A stretch of 64,000 nt of DNA, taken from positions 88,368,879 to 88,432,878 of the forward strand of contig NC_132918.1 of the NCBI RefSeq assembly GCF_047675955.1, read 5' to 3'. Below the pieces are notes generated by a model. That model saw only the letters and a program-made list of their open reading frames with translations, made no database searches and was not told where the DNA came from. The translations under genes were made by a program, and so were the position numbers. Every line of letters begins with the position of its first letter. Position 1 is the stretch's first letter. This DNA comes from Chlorocebus sabaeus (taxonomy: Eukaryota > Chordata > Mammalia > Primates > Cercopithecidae). Shown one piece after another: positions 55,094-62,000 of the stretch.

Positions 55094-58000
55094 GACAACT
55101 ACAAGAAAAACAGACAGACTGAGAGGAGAGATAACAATGGAAATTCCAGAAGTAAAAATGGACAGAGACCAGAGGCAAACATTAAATAAACAATAGGAAA
55201 ATTTTTTCTCGCAGAAAGAAAGATTAAAAGGTGCTCTCCATGTTTCTCCCACTCCTATCTCTTCTTAATTCTGGGGAACTCTGGTTCTAATCACTGGTTT
55301 CCAGAGATTGATTTGAAAGCCTTGGGTCACAGAAAGAAGCAACAAGAAACTCTCATCAACTCAAAACTTTTTAAGTGAATAATCATCATAAAATTGGTCC
55401 ATTCAGAGGATAGAGTTGAGTCCATTAAGTTATTGTTACAAGGGGTTGCGTATTTGGTGATTCAGTTATATAAACCAATGCTCTTGCTATAAATAAAATA
55501 CTTTTCATAATCTATTTTATCATATGTATAACATTCAAAGTGACAGATATTATGATTTAATAATAAAGATGTCAAAAATGATAAAAAAAAAAAAATTTTT
55601 TTCTAAAAGTGCTGTCCATGTTCCAGACTAAGTTAATGAAACAAGGGAAACACAAAGACAAACATTTCTAAATTCCAAAGTTAAAAAGTTTATGTGCAGA
55701 AAAGAATAAGTTACTTACAATGGACTCTCACTGGACTTGTCATGAGCAGTATCAGAAGCCAGAAGGCAAAGGAATAGCCTCTACATACAGATCATTAAGA
55801 AAAAAGAACAATAATTCAAGAATCTTTTATCTGAGCAATATGTCATTCACGTGTCAGAGCAATGAAAGATATTCAAGCATGTGTAAGAAATCAAAGAGCA
55901 CCCCTCCATTCCATCCAAGGGCAATACTTGAGGGAAAACAATGGTAAACAAGCAAGGAAAGAAATAGAGCAGAAATTTCAATATGAGAAAAGAGGAAGTA
56001 AAGAGAGAGGGTGGAGAAGGATGAACACTTGTACATAAATGTAAGTTAAGGATAGATTATGAGAATGTGTCATCTAAGTGCTAAATAAAGATTTTTGAAA
56101 CAGAAGGGCCACAGTGTAAGGGAAATCCGAATCAATAGTAAATGAACTCAGCAACTTTAAAAAGTTGGACTGGGTTGTCAGAAAATGAGAAAGTAAAAAC
56201 AGTCCAAGACACTCTTGGATTGTGGGGAGTAGAACAGGGGACAGAGAAGTACAAAAGAGGAAATAAAAGTATTCTAGAGTTTGCAGCTATAGAATTGGGT
56301 TCAGGGGAAGTGGGAACAGAAAGTGCGTGCTTTGATGGGGAAATAATGTATCTTCGAGACATAAATGATAGGGTTAAAAGCATCTGACTATAAGAGCAGG
56401 CAGAAGAAAGGCAACACACTGCAAAAATATGAACATGAATTCATTAGGAAATCATTTATTCACCTCTAGTCTCTTTCCCAATTAAAAAATTATAGCATCA
56501 GCATGAAATTTCATTAATAAAGTCACACTTGATTTCATTAAGAAATTTCACACATTTCTCTTGTGTGATTTATTCTCATTGCTGTCTTGTTTGTATGATC
56601 TGGAGCTGGGATTGGGAGTACAGAGGACGGCATTTTCTTTAATTTCTAGAATCGTGGATTTTATGATTGATGAGCCTTCAGCATATTTATAGACCCCATC
56701 AACTGACGATGCTTCTTCTTCTAGCATTTGACAATAAAAATCACCTTTGCCTGGCTCATGTCTTCTTGTCATTCAGGTCTTATTTCAAATGTCACTTCTC
56801 GGAGAGGCCTCTCTTAACCAACTCATCCCAAACAGATGGTCAGACACACTTTCCCGCATTATCCTATTTGTGTACCTCAAAACGCTGATACTATTTGACT
56901 GGTTGGTTGATTTTCTCTCATTCCACTGACATGGAAACTCTGGGAAAGCAGTAATTGTGCCTTTTTGTTGCCCATCTCCAGCACCTGGAATGGTGTCTGC
57001 CCCAGAGTAGGTCGTCAACAATATTTATTAAATGAGTGAATCGTGTCTGTTTCCACATCAAATTCTTACTGTTTTCACCATATACTTTGTTTTATACCTG
57101 TGATCATTACAGTCCTTATCTGGGCTGAGATGAGCTCTTCCAAGACAGGTTTTGTCTCTTCCTTCAATCGATTCTCCAAGATCAGCAGCCCCAGAAATAT
57201 CAGGTCTGATTCGACCATCTCCCTGAAAATACATATATAGATGTATGGAACAGAAATAACACACATTGCAGCTTTTTTTTTTTTTTTTTTTGAGACAGAG
57301 TCTCACTCTGTCATCCAGGCTGGAGGACAGTGGTTCAAACGATCCTCCTGCCTCAGCTTCCCAAGTAGCTGGGATTATAGGTGCCCACCACCATGCCCGG
57401 CTAATTTTTGTATTTTTAATAGAGACAGGGTTTCACCATGTTGGCCAGGCTGGTCTTGAACTCCTGAATTCAAGGCCTTGGCCTCCCAAAGTGCTGGAAT
57501 TACAGGCGTGAGCCACTGCACCCAGTCACATTATAGCTTTCTTACAGGAAGTAAAACAAAAAGAAAAAGACCTCTGTCGTAGTGGTTCCATTCACTCATT
57601 CAAGCACTGTTAGGTGCTGATTAGGGACCAGGAGTGATTCAGAAAGAAGACAGGAGGGGACACAAAGGCTCTGGAGACATTTACTCTAACTGAATGAAGA
57701 GGAAGAGAGTGTTAAGCAAAAGCTTTGCTTTAACCTTTGCAGAAAATGAGCTGAAAGCCCGTAAGGGTCTCCTCCATCTGTTGTGGATAGTCTGATTTTC
57801 ATTGCCTCACCTGTTACCCACAAAGGGGAGCTTTAGCTCTGGCACAAAGCATGAAAAATAAGGGAGGCACAAAGAAAAATAAAATAAAATGCCAGTTTCT
57901 CCAGCAGCCAAGTCTATAATCAATATTATTTTAGCCCCAGGAGATATGAGGTCATAATCTCAACAAACAGGCCTCTCTATTCAGGTCAAGCTCATCCCTT

Positions 58001-58994
58001 TCTTTCTCCCCTAGCTGGCAGCAATGATCTTCTGCATCAAGCGTGAATGTTTCTGCAAATAGGTGCAGTCTTCAAGGCTCCTATCCACCCCACAAATATT
58101 TTCAGGGGTATTCTACAGAACTGAGTGCAGGGGAATCCATTTGAGAACAGGAGTTCAAAGATTCTTCCATGATTTATTTATCTTAGACACAGAGAACAAG
58201 ACACCAGCACTGTCTAACTCTGGCTGAAACACAGATGAAAGCGGCACCCACTCAGACTCCTTGCCTGTCTCAGTAGGGGGTCTCACATCAGCTACGGTCA
58301 TGAACTAGCATTCGTGGTGCTCCCAGGAAACTGCTAAAGCCTCCACGGAGAAACGGGAAGTGGACGCAGTCTGAACGACTCACCTCAGAGCAGGCTTGAA
58401 AGGATGGCATTTCCCATTTTCTGAACCTGTCATTTAAATCTCTCTATGATCTGGTTCCAAACTATCTTTCCAGCTTCAGCCATCACTAAATTCCTCACCC
58501 ACCCTCATTTCCAGCCAAGCTGAACCACTAGCCATGGGTTTTCTCTCAACCATCTCTAGACACTTGCTTTAGACTGCTGGAAGACATGTGTCTTTATTTC
58601 CTGGAAAAGGTTGTAATTTCCCCATGATCTGCTACTGAACCCCTCCTGACACTCGAAGCCTCATGCCACGTCCCCCACAAAGGCTTCCTCAGATAGAAAT
58701 CATTGCTCCCGGCCAGGCGCAGTGGCTCACGCCTGTAGTCCCAGCACTTTGGGAGGCCGAGGCGGGTGGATCACCTGAGGTCAGGAGTTCGAGACCAGCC
58801 TGACCAACATGGAGAAACCCTGCCTCTACTAAAAATACAAAATTAGCCGAGCATGGTGCCAGGTGCCTGTAATCCCAGCTACTCGGGAGGCTGAGGCAGG
58901 AGAATCGCTTGAATCCAGGAAGTGGAGGTTGCAGTGAGCCAAGATCATGCCATTGCACTTCAGCCTGGGCAATAAGAACGAAACCCTGTCTCAA

Positions 58995-59039
<45 letters not shown>

Positions 59040-62000
59040 TGCTCCCTTGGCATATTACTTGTATTTCAGTGTAACTCACATTTTATTTGCCCATGTTTTA
59101 TTCTTGGCCTTCTGCTTTGTCACACTGTCTCAGCTCCTTGAGAACAATACTACGTGACTCAGTGTGTTCAACACCACCCACGTGCAAGTGCTCAGCAAAT
59201 GTGTACCTAGTTGAAACTCTCTGAGGCCTGTTGGGACCATTTTTTGCCAGGTAACCTATGGAGATTCCTCATCCAGAAATTCTGCTGAGTTCAAGGAACA
59301 GCACTGAGGAAAAGTGGAACAGAATATGCAGAGACTGCAATAGCAAAGACTATAGTAGCCTCTCACTCCAGATTTTACATCCAACTGGGAGGTAGAATTT
59401 AGACAGGGCTCATCTCAGTTGAGTGGAAGGCTGGGAAAAGTATGATAACAGATGTCCAAATCAGAGTCCCATAGCGTCAGAGAGGAGGGTGCAATCATTT
59501 CTGGGTGGAGTGATTGGAGAGGCTTCCTGTAGAATATGATATTTAATCTGGTGTTTGAAAGATAACTTGGTTGATGCCTGATTGAGGTCTTACAGGGTAA
59601 ATGCACGTGGTAGCAATAACTACTGAAACATACCCTTAGAATGACCCTCTATGGCAGATGCACCTAAATGTATGTTTCAAGCTAGGAAATCTGGCCATGG
59701 CCAACCCAGAGATTTGTTCCTTGTCTCTGAGGAACTTCTGAGCCCCCGTCCCGTCTAGTGGAACATATGCCAGGCCATACAGGGAGCTGAGGCCCTGAGA
59801 TGTGAGTTGGATGAAGGTTGCTGGGTGGAGGTCATTAAGGAGTCAAGTGAGAACGCTATGCAAACTGCATGATGTTTGCAGGCAGAGGTGGTTCTCCTGC
59901 CCAGCTCACCACCACTGGAGTATAGGAAGGCAGATACGTTGTCCACTTTGCTTCCCCTGGACTGTTTCTATATGTAAGGTGGTTCTCCTGTCCAGCTCGC
60001 TGTTACTGGACTCTCCCCCCCGTAGGTGAGCCCCTAATAAAACCCCATGTCTCATTTGCTGGCTCTGGGTCTCTTCTTCAACCTCTTGAACCTGGTGCCT
60101 TCCCTACTGAAGTGAATGGGGGTTTGGCACAACAGGTCTTCCAATCTTTCTCATGATCCTGGTACTCAGGTCCCAGGTCTTGGTTATTTCTGCCGATGAC
60201 ATGACCCGAGCCTACCACGAAGTGCCAGATTAGGCCAAGAAAATGGCTGTGGGGTCAAACATCTGCCATAGCCTATGGCCTACCTTGGCACTAGTGTTTC
60301 TAGCTCCTCTGGCTTATGGCCTTTGCACGGTTCAAGGCACAATAATCAGGAGGCTGGAGTTCTAATGTCAGCCCTCTACCACTGCCTTGCTGTGGGAGCA
60401 GGACTAAATTACTTTCTTTGCCTGGGAATCAGGTTCATCTTTGCACCTCCAAAGTCTCTGCCAGTTCTAATATTACATGAGTTTTCCTTTCATGAGCATT
60501 TCATCTGAATTAAAAAAAAATTAAAAGCAGTAATTCCTTAAGGGGTCTTAAGCTTTGCAACTTGGAATGGCATTCTATCTCTTCCAGCTTCCTGCACAGA
60601 CATTATGCCTCCTCCTGAAGTATCTAAAAATAACAAAGAATAAGTGTAATATATACAAAGCATTGTCACTCCTGCGATTACATTTCATGTTCTTAAAATC
60701 CATGTGACTTTTAAAAAATGACATTGCATAAAGTGGGCCAATAAATACCCTTTGAAGAGATTATGATACCAATGCTGGAAGTACCCTGAGTAACCACACA
60801 CACACTCACACACACACACACACACACAAAACAACAGCAAGAATCTTCCATCCTAATCAGGAATTTGCAAAGAATAATTAAATTAATTTAGCTATGTGGC
60901 TGGGCATGGTGGCTCACACCTGTAATCCCAACACTTCCAGAGGCCGCAGTGGGTGGATTACTTGAGGTTGGGAGTTTGAGACCAGCCTGGCCAACATGGT
61001 GGAACCCCACCTCTACTAAAAAACAAAAATTAGCCAGCCATGGTAGTGGACACCTGTAATCCCAGCTACTCAGGAGGCTGGGGCAGGAGAATCGCCTGAA
61101 CCCGGGAGGTAGAGGTTGCAGTGAGCCGAGATCATGCCGCTGCACTCCAGTCTAGGCAATAGAGTGTGACTCTGTCTCAAAAAAATAAATAAATAAATAA
61201 ATAATTTGGCTATGTGTATACATGGTAGTGATGTGCTTTAGGACAGGAGAGGCAAATTGATGACCTAAGATCAAATTCTATTAGAGAATTTGTGATTTGT
61301 GTTTAGACCATACAAGAATTTAAAAAGTCAGAATTTCAGTACCTTTAACTGGGACATGTACTCTCCTGTGTGCCACAGCCCTCACTATTCCCCGTTGCTC
61401 ATCTGTCTCCACAATAAGTGCTTTGTTACGTGCATGTGTTTCAAAACCATGAGTTTGCAACTTGTAAATATGCAAATATCGTATCATAACAATCAGAAGC
61501 AGCAGCATGGTAGCCAGACTCTTACCATAGCCCTTGGCAACAGCCTCTCAGGAAACTAAGTTCAATTCCCAATTCTGCTCTGTCCCTTCCCTTCCCTGGA
61601 CCCAAGTTTTCTGTCCTTCAAAATGTGATATCCAACCTCAAAGTTTACTTTTAGCTCCCTCACTTGAATGACCCTGAACTGAGTTGATCAAATTGCAACA
61701 AATATGCAGAGTTGTTGCAGCCAAAGTTTCAGGGGTCACATTAAATTGGCCCTGCGGGAAGAGTGGTTCGACAAGCCCAGGAAACGAACACAATGAGCCA
61801 CTTCCCACTCTGGGCCTCATTTTACCCATTCACAAAGTGAGAGGGTTGGGGCACAGCAGTCATTCTCAGCAGGGACAGCACTCCCTCTAGAGGACATTGT
61901 GGAAATTTTTTTTTTTTTGGCATCCACGCAAGACTCTGAAAAGATCAATGCACAATGAATAATTGTCCCGCATCCCACATGCCTTTTGAATATCTTACTG

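Larger units (their letters stand above)
50199..57097 (-). other. ATP13A4: ATP13A4 intron b-c (6.9 kb)
   Basis: Holds an old HAL1/L1-like element, the 76-unit minisatellite, three Alu-derived copies and an L2 3' end. 55100-56750 shows nothing that I can name. Confidence 0.6.
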
